Shown piece by piece: positions 54,827-63,491 of a stretch of DNA of 64,000 nucleotides. The notes below the pieces were generated by a model. The model did no database searches. It saw only the letters and a list, made by a program, of their open reading frames with translations, and was not told the origin of the DNA. A program made the position numbers and the translations under genes. The DNA is from Verrucomicrobiia bacterium (lineage in GTDB: Bacteria > Verrucomicrobiota > Verrucomicrobiia > Palsa-1439). The stretch lies in NCBI GenBank assembly GCA_022072455.1, contig JAJVHY010000017.1, forward strand, positions 175,151 through 239,150, in the 5' to 3' direction. Positions within the stretch are counted from its first letter, which is position 1; each line of letters starts with the position of its first letter.

Positions 54827-56992
54827 ATGAAAACCATCGCCCTGCTCCTGTTGATTGCCGGCAGCACCCACGCCCTGACACTTGTCGAAAACGGAACACC
54901 CAAAGTCCGTATCGTCGCCAAGGCGGACGCGCAGGATGCCGCAGCGGAACTGGTGCGCGTCATTGAAGAAATGAGCGGCGCGAAGTTGCCGGTCGAAGGT
55001 GACCTGCCGGCCATTATGCTCGGTGAGGCGGCGGATTTGAAAGTCGAGAAGACTTCACGGGCGAAAGATGGCTTCCGGTGCAAGGTCGTGGGCAACCGGC
55101 TGATTATCGTCGGCGAATCGCCGGCGGGAGTTTATACCGGCGTGGAACGATTGTTGGAGAGCTTGGGCTGCGGTTGGTACGTGCCGGGCGATGTCGGCGA
55201 GGTGATTCCACAGAAGAAGACGATTGAGTTGCCGGACAACTTCGAGTTGGCCGAGGTGAGCAATTCAATAAACCGGCGGTTCTGGTACGGCGGCGGCAGC
55301 AAAGGGAAGACGCCTGCGACGGCTGCGTGGCTGCGGCGCATGAACGGCGCGAACTTCGAGTCCGGCAGTTGGTCGCACGCGTACGCGGGCTTGATTTCCA
55401 AGGATGTACTGAAGGCGCATCCCGAATACGGCAGTCTGGTGCGCGGGAAGCGGACGACGAAGCAGTTGTGTACGTCGAACCCGGACGTGATCCGCACCGC
55501 CGCCGAGACATTGACCGGTAAGATGGCGAAGAGCAACGCGCTCGTCTTCCCGGCCGGGCCGAACGACGGCGGCGGCTTATGTGAATGCCCGGAGTGCGCG
55601 AAGCTCGACACACCCGGCTACCTCGAACCATCGAGCGGCAAGCCGGCGACGACCGACCGGGTGTTTGGGTTTGCGTCCGCGCTCGCGGATATCACGTCGA
55701 AACAGTTCCCGGATCGCGACCTCGGCATTCTGGTCTATAGCGAGTATTCGCGCGTGCCGCAGAAACTCACCAAGCTAAGCCCGAACGTTTTCCCGATGAT
55801 CGCGCCGATTCGGCGGTGTCGGATTCACGGCCCCGGCAATCCGAACTGCGAGATGAGCCGGTTGTTGCAGGAGGAAATCCGCGGCTGGGCCAAGCTTGGT
55901 CCGAAGCTCGGCTTCTACATGTACAACTACAACCTCGCCGATTCGCTGCTGCCGTTCAGCAAGGTGGACTTCTACAAACGCACGCTCGCCGAGGTGAACG
56001 CGTCCCACATCGACCAGCTTGCGTGGATTTTCGAGACGATCGATAGCTGGGCGGCGCACGCGCCGTCGTTGTGGTTGAGCGCACGGATTTCATGGAGCAC
56101 ACACCTCGACGTGGACCGCGAGATGGAGCGGTTCTATACCGGCTTCTACGGCGCAGCGGCTGAACCGCTGAAAGCCTACTGGACGCGCCTCGACAATGCG
56201 TACGCGATGACGCCGATGCATTGCGGCAGCAGTTACGGCATGCACAAGATTTGGACGCCGCCGTTGCTGGCGGCCGCGCGCGCCGATATTGAGCGGGGCT
56301 TGAAGCTGGCCGCCAACGACCGCGAACGCGCGGCGGTCCAGATGGCCGAGGCCGGTCTTGTCAGCGCGGAGTTGTTCATGAAGATATGGAACGCCATCGC
56401 GGCCTGTGATTTTCCCGCCGCGGCGGCAGCCCAGAAGCAACTGGAAGAACACTGCAAGGCGATGGACGCGAAACCCGAACCCCACTGGGCGCACCTCCGG
56501 TATGCGTTCACGCAATACTACATGACCTTCGTCGGCAAGGTCGTGGACGCCGGTAACGCACTTGGGAAGATTGTCGTGAAGTTGCCGGACACGTGGGAGT
56601 TTAACGGCAAGCCGCTGGGGACGATGTCCACTTGCTGGGCCGACGAAGGGCTGACGTGGTTTCAAGGCGAGGGGACATACCGGACGACGTTCGCCGTGCC
56701 GGCGGACGCAAAGGGACTGGATTTGAACCTGTGGTTCGGCGGTTTTGACAACAACGTGGACGTGACCCTGAACGGTCACGCGCTCGGCGAGAAGACCGGC
56801 TTCATCAAGCCGCAGTCGTATGAAAATATCGGCGCGCACCTGAACTATGGCGGCAACAACGAGATTGTCGTGCGCGTCGCGGCCGGTTCGCTCGCTGAAA
56901 TTGGTACCGGCGGCATCATGATGCCGGTGGTAATCTATCAAGGAAAAGCTGCCGCGCCCGACAGTAAACCCAAACCAGCTTACGAAATGTGA
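54827..56992 (+). CDS. DUF4838-family exported protein
   Basis: This encodes 721 aa. The start at 54827 gives the signal peptide MKTIALLLLIAGSTHA; the frame is open upstream but belongs to the decayed gene. An N-terminal domain like GH20/GH67-type N-domains (DAQDAAAELVRVIEEMSGAKLPV, GVYTGVERLLESLGCGWYVPGDVGEV) precedes the DUF4838 core (SHAYAGL, FPAGPNDGGGLCECPECAKLD, VYSEYSRVP, LGFYMYNYNLADSLLPF). A C-terminal jelly-roll (FQGEGTYRTTFAVPADAKG, DVTLNGHALGE) resembles a GH2-type sugar-binding domain. It is probably a periplasmic glycan-active protein. It overlaps the next gene (GTGA). Confidence 0.85.
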   Translation: MKTIALLLLIAGSTHALTLVENGTPKVRIVAKADAQDAAAELVRVIEEMSGAKLPVEGDLPAIMLGEAADLKVEKTSRAKDGFRCKVVGNRLIIVGESPAGVYTGVERLLESLGCGWYVPGDVGEVIPQKKTIELPDNFELAEVSNSINRRFWYGGGSKGKTPATAAWLRRMNGANFESGSWSHAYAGLISKDVLKAHPEYGSLVRGKRTTKQLCTSNPDVIRTAAETLTGKMAKSNALVFPAGPNDGGGLCECPECAKLDTPGYLEPSSGKPATTDRVFGFASALADITSKQFPDRDLGILVYSEYSRVPQKLTKLSPNVFPMIAPIRRCRIHGPGNPNCEMSRLLQEEIRGWAKLGPKLGFYMYNYNLADSLLPFSKVDFYKRTLAEVNASHIDQLAWIFETIDSWAAHAPSLWLSARISWSTHLDVDREMERFYTGFYGAAAEPLKAYWTRLDNAYAMTPMHCGSSYGMHKIWTPPLLAAARADIERGLKLAANDRERAAVQMAEAGLVSAELFMKIWNAIAACDFPAAAAAQKQLEEHCKAMDAKPEPHWAHLRYAFTQYYMTFVGKVVDAGNALGKIVVKLPDTWEFNGKPLGTMSTCWADEGLTWFQGEGTYRTTFAVPADAKGLDLNLWFGGFDNNVDVTLNGHALGEKTGFIKPQSYENIGAHLNYGGNNEIVVRVAAGSLAEIGTGGIMMPVVIYQGKAAAPDSKPKPAYEM

Positions 56993-57840
56993 AAACACAA
57001 AACGCAACCGATCTTCCTGATACAAGCGGCACCCCGGTCCGGGCGACTCCGCTGAACTGGCTCGCCCAACGCGAAGCAGACGTGCGGGCGGCTTCCGAGC
57101 CGGTCGAGGGCGACACCGTCTGCCCGACCTGGCTCACAGACGATGTGCCCGAACGGTTTCAGCAATTTGTAGCGCGGCGCGGGTTGCCGGAGCCGTTTCA
57201 TTCGGGGACAACGCCGCTCGGGATGCGGACGCGCGGAATCGACCGGTGGCAGGCAAACCATTTTCTTGTCCACAACGAACAGACCCGCGATTTCATTGAG
57301 CGCGAGTACACACCGCGCCGGGTGGAATATGTGGGTGGAATGTTGCCGGTTTATGAGAAGCTCGCGGCCCGGTATGGCGGCGAGCCCCGGGAGTTTTTGA
57401 CGAAGGCGCTGCCGAAGCACCCGACGATCCCGCCGTTCGGGCCGGTCTGTCCGACGAACCGGGGACTCGACGATGAAACGCTGGTGCGGAGCGGCGTCGG
57501 ATTCTGCAACGAGCAGGCGCGGGTGTTTGTGCGGTTGTGCCAGGTGAGTGGAATCCCGGCGCGGCTGATATTTCTTTTTTATGCCGATCGCAAAACCGGG
57601 CATACCACGGCGGAATATCTGCGGGATGGCCGGTGGGTGTTTGTGGATGTGAGTTGGCGGATTGAGGTGGCCGGCCTCAGCACGGCGGAATGTCACGGGC
57701 AACCAGAGGTGGTGCGGCGGGCCTATGCGGCACGGCAGCAGGCGCTGAGCGCGGTGACGCCGGAAGCGCGCGCGATGTTGGAGACGCGCCGCGACGAGTT
57801 TTGGGTCTTTGGTGTGCTCAACTATCCGTTACCGATATGA
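56989..57840 (+). CDS. Transglutaminase-like (papain-fold) protein
   Basis: This encodes 283 aa from a GTG overlapping the upstream TGA. The catalytic triad is readable: Cys173 in GVGFCNEQARVFVRLC, His205 in KTGHTTAEYL, and Asp220 in WVFVDVSW. No signal peptide. Bacterial members cleave amide bonds rather than cross-link. Its position between DUF4838 and a PIG-L deacetylase suggests work on an amide-containing compound (inference). It overlaps the next start by 4 bases. Confidence 0.85.
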   Translation: MKTQNATDLPDTSGTPVRATPLNWLAQREADVRAASEPVEGDTVCPTWLTDDVPERFQQFVARRGLPEPFHSGTTPLGMRTRGIDRWQANHFLVHNEQTRDFIEREYTPRRVEYVGGMLPVYEKLAARYGGEPREFLTKALPKHPTIPPFGPVCPTNRGLDDETLVRSGVGFCNEQARVFVRLCQVSGIPARLIFLFYADRKTGHTTAEYLRDGRWVFVDVSWRIEVAGLSTAECHGQPEVVRRAYAARQQALSAVTPEARAMLETRRDEFWVFGVLNYPLPI

Positions 57841-58577
57841 AGCAACGCTTACTGGTCGCGGTGTCTGCTCACGCGGATGACGCGGAATTGAATGCCGGCG
57901 GGTTGATGGCAAAGTGGGTGGCCGGTGGTGGTCAGGTGGCCATCGTGATGACCACGAACAATTGCTCGGGCGAGTTTCTCCAAGGCCACCGGTTGGTGCG
58001 GCATTTACCGGCGATGACGACGGTGCTCCGGCATCGGGAGCAGGATGCGGCGGCGGCGATACTGGGGGCGAAGGTGTATCATCTCGGTTGGTCGCAGCGG
58101 CATTACTGGAACGGCCGGCAAGTCGTCAGTCTTGAGCACAGAGCGCGCCGCCGACCGCCGCCGGGTGTTGCGGCTCAGCCGTTGGTGATTGCGTTCCGGC
58201 AGGCGGCGGCCGTGAAACGGATGCGAACGTTGCTGCTGCGGTTGCAGCCGGCCCGAGTCGTGACCCAGATACCGACTGACCTTGATCCCGAGCATCACGC
58301 GACGGCTTGTTTGGTGTGGCAAGCGCTGGCCGGGACGCGGGTGCCGTTGCAGTATTGGACGCCCGGATCGAGTTGTGTGGACGGAATTTTCGATCCCGGT
58401 TACGATTGCCTGGAGGACATCAGTGATTACTTCGATATGAAAGAACGGTTATGTGCTTGTCATGCCAGCCAGATGACCCAAGTGCGGTGGGATATGGTGC
58501 GTAGCCGCGCCAGACTGTGGGGGCGGCGCATTGGGGTGCGTTACGCCGAACCGTTCAAAACCGCGAATTCAGTATGA
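57837..58577 (+). CDS. PIG-L (LmbE-like) deacetylase
   Basis: This encodes 246 aa. The zinc motif is in SAHADDAELNAGG (His12, Asp14, Asp15), with the second His in DPEHHATACLVW. The family removes N-acetyl groups from N-acetylglucosamine-containing compounds, in the cytoplasm. It overlaps the transglutaminase-like gene and the LacI gene by 4 bases each (ATGA). It suggests the locus handles an N-acetylated sugar (inference). Confidence 0.9.
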   Translation: MKQRLLVAVSAHADDAELNAGGLMAKWVAGGGQVAIVMTTNNCSGEFLQGHRLVRHLPAMTTVLRHREQDAAAAILGAKVYHLGWSQRHYWNGRQVVSLEHRARRRPPPGVAAQPLVIAFRQAAAVKRMRTLLLRLQPARVVTQIPTDLDPEHHATACLVWQALAGTRVPLQYWTPGSSCVDGIFDPGYDCLEDISDYFDMKERLCACHASQMTQVRWDMVRSRARLWGRRIGVRYAEPFKTANSV

Positions 58578-59617
58578 CGCCGACCTTACGCGACATTGCC
58601 AGCAAGGCGGAGTTGTCCATCAGCACCGTCTCGCACATTCTCAATGGGCGGCCGCAACATTACAGCGAGAAGACGCGTCACAAAGTGGAACGGATCGCGC
58701 GGCGCCTCGGGTATCGACCCAACCGGTATGCCCAGGTCATGCGCCGGCAGCGGAGCGGATTGATCGGCATCATCCAACACGCCGGGTTGTTGCAAGCGGC
58801 GGTACAGAAGGCCAATCACGCCGCGCTGGCGGTAGTGAACGCTGGCTACGAGCCGCTCAACGCCGACGTGCTCTGGCGACCCGCGGGGATTCAGACTGTT
58901 TGCGCGTCGATGCTCGATGCCCGGGTGGAGGGGGTATTGTTGGTGGATGCACCGGCGAGTTTTCCACTGGAGGAGTTGACCCGATTTCAGCGCGCGAAGA
59001 TTCCGGTTGTCGCGCTGGGAGGGGGGCAGTATCGCGGCGTGCCGCAAGTGCGGGTGGATGCCCGGCAGGGGATGCGGGATTTGACCCGGCATGTGATTGC
59101 ATTGGGTCATCGACCGTTGTGTTTGTTGACGACGCGTTGTGATCCGGCGACTTTGTGGCCGGCGGTGGAACGGGCGGAAGGTTTTCGCGAGGCTTGCGCC
59201 GCGGCCGGACTTGCAGAGGCTGACGCAGAGATCATCGCCGGTGGGTCACCGAACGAGGCCATGCATCCGTATCAGAATGGCCGGGAGGCGATGCGGGAGT
59301 TGTTGCGCCGGGAGCGCCTGCCGCGGGCGGTGTTGTGCAGTAATGATGATTGGGCGATTGGGGCGTTGGCGGCGTGCGCCGAGCGGGGGATTCGGGTGCC
59401 GGAGGAGGTGGCGGTTACCGGTTTTGATAATTCATTGATTGGTGAATACTGCATGGTGCCCTTGACGACGGTGGCGCAGCCGACGGCGTTGATCGCGCGG
59501 GAAGCGGTGGCGATTTTGATGCAACTCATCGCGGGTGAGGCAGTGGCGCCGGAACGGCTGTTGGTGCGGGTGCCGGGGCAGTTGGTGGTGCGCCGGTCCT
59601 GCGGTGCCGGCAAGTAG
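58574..59617 (+). CDS. LacI-family transcriptional repressor
   Basis: This encodes 347 aa. The N-terminal helix-turn-helix is TLRDIASKAELSISTVSHILNG (residues 4-25), with a hinge region GYRPNRYAQVMRRQRSG. A periplasmic-binding-protein-like effector domain follows (LIGIIQH, VEGVLLVDAP, GHRPLCLLTTR, AVLCSNDDWAIGAL, VAVTGFDNSLIGEY, TTVAQPTALIAREAV). It is the last gene of the operon from 45877. The palindromes at 23411, 27793 and 45848, with central CG inside promoter spacers, are the best candidate operators. The effector is probably a sugar. Confidence 0.94.
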   Translation: MTPTLRDIASKAELSISTVSHILNGRPQHYSEKTRHKVERIARRLGYRPNRYAQVMRRQRSGLIGIIQHAGLLQAAVQKANHAALAVVNAGYEPLNADVLWRPAGIQTVCASMLDARVEGVLLVDAPASFPLEELTRFQRAKIPVVALGGGQYRGVPQVRVDARQGMRDLTRHVIALGHRPLCLLTTRCDPATLWPAVERAEGFREACAAAGLAEADAEIIAGGSPNEAMHPYQNGREAMRELLRRERLPRAVLCSNDDWAIGALAACAERGIRVPEEVAVTGFDNSLIGEYCMVPLTTVAQPTALIAREAVAILMQLIAGEAVAPERLLVRVPGQLVVRRSCGAGK

Positions 59618-59631
59618 GCCGGTAAGCAGTC

Positions 59632-59660
59632 TTGCGGCGCAGCGCTCGCTGCGGTATTCT
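59632..59660 (+). promoter_or_regulatory. Possible promoter for GT-C-like/exosortase genes
   Basis: TTGCGG (59632-59637), 17 bases, and TATTCT (59655-59660). A start near 59667 would leave 9 bases before the ATG at 59676, or 39 before the in-frame ATG at 59706. Confidence 0.45.
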
Positions 59661-59675
59661 CGCACTCACGTCGCG

Positions 59676-61538
59676 ATGGGATCCACACCTGAAAAAACGT
59701 CGGAAATGTCCGCACATCCGCGGGTGAAGGCCCCGTTGTTTGAGCGGGTGCAGGATTGGATTTTCCGGATGGACGTGGGGTTTGGGGTGCAGTGGTTCCG
59801 GTTGGGGATGTTTGTGATGGTGTTGTTGACAGTGATTTTGATTTATACCGGGACGCAGTTTTATGGTTTGCGGGAACGGGCGACGATGGATTTGGGGCAG
59901 TTGGGGCGAAATTTGGCGTTGGGACGAGGGTATGTGACGCGCAATATTCGGCCGGTGGATTTGGCGTCTTTGACGGCGAATGGGAAGCCGGGCTTGACGG
60001 GAGAGGTGCCGCTGGTGCCGGAGCTATGGACGCCGCCAGTGTATCCGGCATTGGTGGCGGCGGTTTTTCGGGTGGTCAAGCCGGAGGTGAATCTTCAGCC
60101 GGTGGAGGAACGGTTGCAGTTGCCGCCACAGACGTTGCCCCCGATTGGGGATTGGGCGCGGTTGAATGCGTTGTATGAAGGGGCCCGGGCGGATGCGATG
60201 TGGCTGGATCGAATCATGGTGGGAGTCGCGTGGGGGTGTTTTGTGGTGAGTTTAGCCGTGTTGTACTTTCTGGCGCGCGAGTTGTTCGATCATCGGGTGG
60301 CCATGATGAGTGTGGTTTTGTATTTGCTTTGTGACCCGATGTTGGACGCGTGCGTGAGCGGGACGCCGCTGGCTTGGCTGGCGTTGTGGTTCATGGTGAC
60401 GGCGTTTGCGTTGGTGAAGGCGGAGCAGTGGGCGGAGACAAAGAAGTCGGTGTATTGGGTAACGGGGGCGCTGGCGCTGTGCGGGTTGGCGATGGGGATC
60501 GGGACATTGAGCCAGTATGCGTTTGCCTGTGTCGTGGTGCCGGTGCTGGTGTACGTGTGTGTTTCGATGCCGCAGTGGAAATGGTTTTTTAAGTTGGGGG
60601 TGGTGCTGGGGGTGTTTGTCTTGATTATGATCCCGTGGTTGGGGCGGAATTGGATGGTTTCGCGGACGATGTTTGGGTTGGCGAAGTTGGTGTTGGTGGA
60701 GAAGGCTGTGACAGATGTTACGGAGGAAGCGTTGAAATTGGAGGTTCAGCGGGAGGTACAGACGGTACCGAAGTGGCGCTGGCGGGAGTTGGGGAAACGG
60801 GTGTTGGTGAATCTGGATCCATTGTACCGGGTGGCACTAAAAGAGACGGGTGGGAATTTTCTCGTGGCATTTTTTCTGGCGTCCCTGCTGCATCGGTTCA
60901 AGCGCGATGATGTGTTTCGGTTGCGCCGATATCTTTTCTGGTCGTTGTTGATGGCGTTGGTCTGGCTGGCGTTTGCTGGGGTGCCGCAACGGAATCTTTT
61001 CACGATGTTTGTGCCAGTGATAATGATCTATGGGGTGGCGTTCTTCTTCGTGATGTTTGAGCGGCTGCAGTTTCGGACCCGCTGGGTTCGGCGAGGTATG
61101 GTCGGATTGTTCGCGGTGCTGAATTGTCTGCCATTTGCGTTGACGTTGTTACCGCCCGGTCCGCGGCCGCCGTATCCGCCGTATGATGGTGGGATGGTGT
61201 CGGCAGTGGGTAGGGTTTTCCGCCAAGAGGAGTTGGTTGCGTCAGACATTCCGTGGGCGGTGGCATGGTATGCGGATCGGTCGGCGGTGTTGATGCCAGG
61301 GGACGAAACGAGTTATTTGGCATTGAATGATGAGATTCATCGGGTGGCGGGGGTGTATTTGACGCAGCAAACGCATCTGAATTTGCGGTTGATTGATGTG
61401 GTGGTTGGGTATCAGCAGTTTTGGCTGAATCTGTATCAGCGACCGAATCCGAATTTGCCGTTGAAGGCGTTCGCGCCGTTAATGCCGCGCGGGGAGCAGG
61501 TGCTCTTGAGCGACCGGCCCCGGTGGGTTGTCCAATGA
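59676..61538 (+). CDS. Polytopic membrane protein, GT-C glycosyltransferase-like
   Basis: This encodes 620 aa from MGSTPEKTSE; an in-frame ATG at 59706 is a good alternative. A cytoplasmic N-terminus is followed by about nine to ten transmembrane helices (FVMVLLTVILIYTG, VALGVAWG-like stretches, PLAWLALWFMVTAFALV, VVLGVFVLIMIPW, LFWSLLMALVWLAFAG) and a large C-terminal extracytoplasmic domain. The first loop, ending in TPPVYPALVAAVFRVV, has the ...PPxYPxLxA pattern of ArnT/PMT-like (GT39/GT83) enzymes. It precedes the exosortase gene, fitting glycosylation or envelope export linked to PEP-CTERM sorting (inference). The coding strand is unusually rich in TTG and GTG codons. Confidence 0.68.
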   Translation: MGSTPEKTSEMSAHPRVKAPLFERVQDWIFRMDVGFGVQWFRLGMFVMVLLTVILIYTGTQFYGLRERATMDLGQLGRNLALGRGYVTRNIRPVDLASLTANGKPGLTGEVPLVPELWTPPVYPALVAAVFRVVKPEVNLQPVEERLQLPPQTLPPIGDWARLNALYEGARADAMWLDRIMVGVAWGCFVVSLAVLYFLARELFDHRVAMMSVVLYLLCDPMLDACVSGTPLAWLALWFMVTAFALVKAEQWAETKKSVYWVTGALALCGLAMGIGTLSQYAFACVVVPVLVYVCVSMPQWKWFFKLGVVLGVFVLIMIPWLGRNWMVSRTMFGLAKLVLVEKAVTDVTEEALKLEVQREVQTVPKWRWRELGKRVLVNLDPLYRVALKETGGNFLVAFFLASLLHRFKRDDVFRLRRYLFWSLLMALVWLAFAGVPQRNLFTMFVPVIMIYGVAFFFVMFERLQFRTRWVRRGMVGLFAVLNCLPFALTLLPPGPRPPYPPYDGGMVSAVGRVFRQEELVASDIPWAVAWYADRSAVLMPGDETSYLALNDEIHRVAGVYLTQQTHLNLRLIDVVVGYQQFWLNLYQRPNPNLPLKAFAPLMPRGEQVLLSDRPRWVVQ

Positions 61539-61585
61539 GCGGTTGACAGCAGTTGGCGACTGCCAGACACTTAGAGTTGCAGATC

Positions 61586-62602
61586 ATGAGTCAGGCGAAA
61601 CCAGCAGGAAATAATTCGATTTGGTCCGGTCTGGGTGGGCCGGGGAATACTCAGCGTTGGATTCTGGGAGCGTTAGCGATCGGGTTGATTGTGTATGCAT
61701 ACGGAATCAGCCGGGTCTGCATGTTTCAGGTTGAACCGCGTTCATTGGTGGGCTGGTTATTGAAGTTTTGGGGACGCGGCGGGGATTATGCGCATGGCTA
61801 TTTGGTGCCAATTGTCGCAGCTGGTGTGTTTTGGTGGAAGTGGCGAACGGCCCTGCGGTTGATTCCACCGCAATCATCCATGTGGGGATTAGTTTTTGTT
61901 GGAGTGGCGATGTTACTTTATGTGGCAGGGGTGCGGGCGCAGGTGCCGCGGTTGGTGGCGGGGTCGTTGGTGGTACTGATTTTTGGGATGATTTTCTATC
62001 TGGGTGGGTGGCGATGGGCGAAGGAATCCTGGTTTCCCTGCGCCTTTCTCGTGTTCATGATTCCGTTGAACTTTTTAGATTTGTATGTGGCATTTCCGTT
62101 GCGAGTTCTTGTGACCAACCTTTCGGTTTTTCTCTTGAATTTATGCGGCTTGGATGTGTACGGACAAGGGACAGGTTTGTACTCGCGGGCAGGTCGTTTT
62201 TCTCCTTTGGATGTCGCCGACCCGTGTAGTGGAATCCGTTCGCTTGTCGCCTTGTTGGCGCTGACCGCGGTTTATGGTTATCTCGCGATGGATCGCCCGT
62301 GGAAAAAGTGGGTCTTATTTTTGTCAAGCTTGCCATTGGCCGTCGTGGGAAATCTGGCCCGCATCACCACCGTTGCCCTCGTCGCCCAAGGATTTGGCAA
62401 TGACTCGGCGATGAAGATTTATCATGCATTTTCCGGTTTTATTGTATTCAGCTTGGCAATAATTTGCATGCTTGGCTTGGGCGCCTTGCTCAACCTCCAC
62501 TGGCGCGAAATCCTCGCCCACTGGCTGGCTGAGGAAGAATTGTCTGTGCCCCCGGTGAAATCGCCGGTTAAGCCCCCCGCTCGGCGGGAGCAAAAAGCTT
62601 GA
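61586..62602 (+). CDS. xrt: Exosortase (PEP-CTERM sorting transpeptidase)
   Basis: This encodes 338 aa from MSQAKPAGNN. It has about eight transmembrane helices. The catalytic triad is clear: Cys214 in ADPCSGIRSL, Arg259 in GNLARITTVAL, and His280 in IYHAFSGF. Exosortases cut after PEP-CTERM signals at the inner membrane. The two PEP-CTERM proteins in the window (23464, 27847) are natural substrates. The subtype was not determined. The gene lies 47 bases after the GT-C-like gene, probably one operon. Confidence 0.95.
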   Translation: MSQAKPAGNNSIWSGLGGPGNTQRWILGALAIGLIVYAYGISRVCMFQVEPRSLVGWLLKFWGRGGDYAHGYLVPIVAAGVFWWKWRTALRLIPPQSSMWGLVFVGVAMLLYVAGVRAQVPRLVAGSLVVLIFGMIFYLGGWRWAKESWFPCAFLVFMIPLNFLDLYVAFPLRVLVTNLSVFLLNLCGLDVYGQGTGLYSRAGRFSPLDVADPCSGIRSLVALLALTAVYGYLAMDRPWKKWVLFLSSLPLAVVGNLARITTVALVAQGFGNDSAMKIYHAFSGFIVFSLAIICMLGLGALLNLHWREILAHWLAEEELSVPPVKSPVKPPARREQKA

Positions 62603-62700
62603 TTAGTATATGTAACACTGGGCAATTTGCCCGCCTCATAGATATTATGGTTCCTTGATAAGATAATATCTATATCTATATCTATACGCGTCATGCGCGG

Positions 62701-62730
62701 GCGCGCGCGCGCGCGCGATCTATATATATA
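62701..62730. repeat. Alternating purine-pyrimidine tract (GC then TA)
   Basis: GCGCGCGCGCGCGCGCG is followed by ATC and then TATATATATA. Such tracts can adopt Z-DNA or cruciform structures and are prone to replication slippage. None of comparable length was seen elsewhere in the window. Confidence 0.8.
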
Positions 62731-62880
62731 GCTCGCGTCCGAGCTATCCCTTCCGAAAACCGCACTGATTCATCGCAAATCAGACAGGTCGCCCGGTCGT
62801 ATCGGGCATCCTGACTGACTTTGGCGGTGATTCAGCTCCGCTATCGTCGTCGGGGGAAGGAAAGGGAATTCCAAAAGGGA

Positions 62881-62907
62881 AAACCGTCGGGGGCGGCCCC
62901 CGTCGGT
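62881..62907 (+). terminator. GC-rich hairpin, possible terminator
   Basis: AAACCGTCGGGGGC pairs with GCCCCCGTCGGTTT with one T-T mismatch; the tight centre would open to a small loop. TTTGCTCTTTTGG follows. It could end transcription from either side, but lies about 280 bases from the exosortase stop. Confidence 0.4.
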
Positions 62908-63491
62908 TTGCTCTTTTGGTCGCCCGTCTCGTGACGGTTCGTGGGGAGTCGCGGACGGGTTGCGGGGCGGGGGTGTCGTTTACACCAGTCCCGTGTTCCG
63001 GTAGCGATCACCACGATCCGTCAAGGGCGAGGGGTGGGGGTGGAAGGGTTTGGGAAACTGGGGGCAGGGGTTTACCCCTCCCGCAGTGTCCCAACTGCCG
63101 TCAAGCCGTTCATCATCCTGACGGTTAATCAGACTTCACCGCCACAGGGCCGGCCGGTGCGTCGTCTCACCGTGTCGGCGTCGGGGCGTGGAAGTTGATT
63201 AAACCAAAAATCCGCCTCCTTTGAAAGCCGGACCAGTCTTTTATCATCCCCAGCCCCGCTCACGCGTCTGCGGGGCGTATAAGCGCAATGCGGGCCGGTT
63301 TTGAGGTCGTTCTCAAGGAGGTTGGATCATCTGGGTTGCTCTGCGATGTTGCGCTTGTCGAAACACCACCCGCCGGTTACACTCTTCGGTCAATGTAGGA
63401 ATTGGAGGAGCGTGGCTGATCATTTCGCGAGACTGACAACACAATGCTGGGCTGGACGAAGAACCGGGCGGGAGAGGCGGATGGAGAATTG

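Larger units (their letters stand above)
62603..63491. other. About 0.9 kb noncoding region with simple-sequence tracts
   Basis: No supported gene. It contains AT/CT steps (62669-62685), an uninterrupted (GC) tract at 62701-62717 next to TATATATATA at 62721-62730, a GC-rich hairpin at 62881-62907, and G-rich stretches around 62940-63090. Frames here have no recognisable protein sequence. Confidence 0.6.

Noticed and set aside
62620..62632. GGGCAATTTGCCC palindrome after the exosortase gene as a terminator
   Set aside because: Stem of only five to six pairs with a three-base or smaller loop and no T-run after it.
62941..63198. Two overlapping frames in the G-rich region after the exosortase
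   Set aside because: Gly/Arg/Val-rich peptides with low-complexity composition and no start signals.
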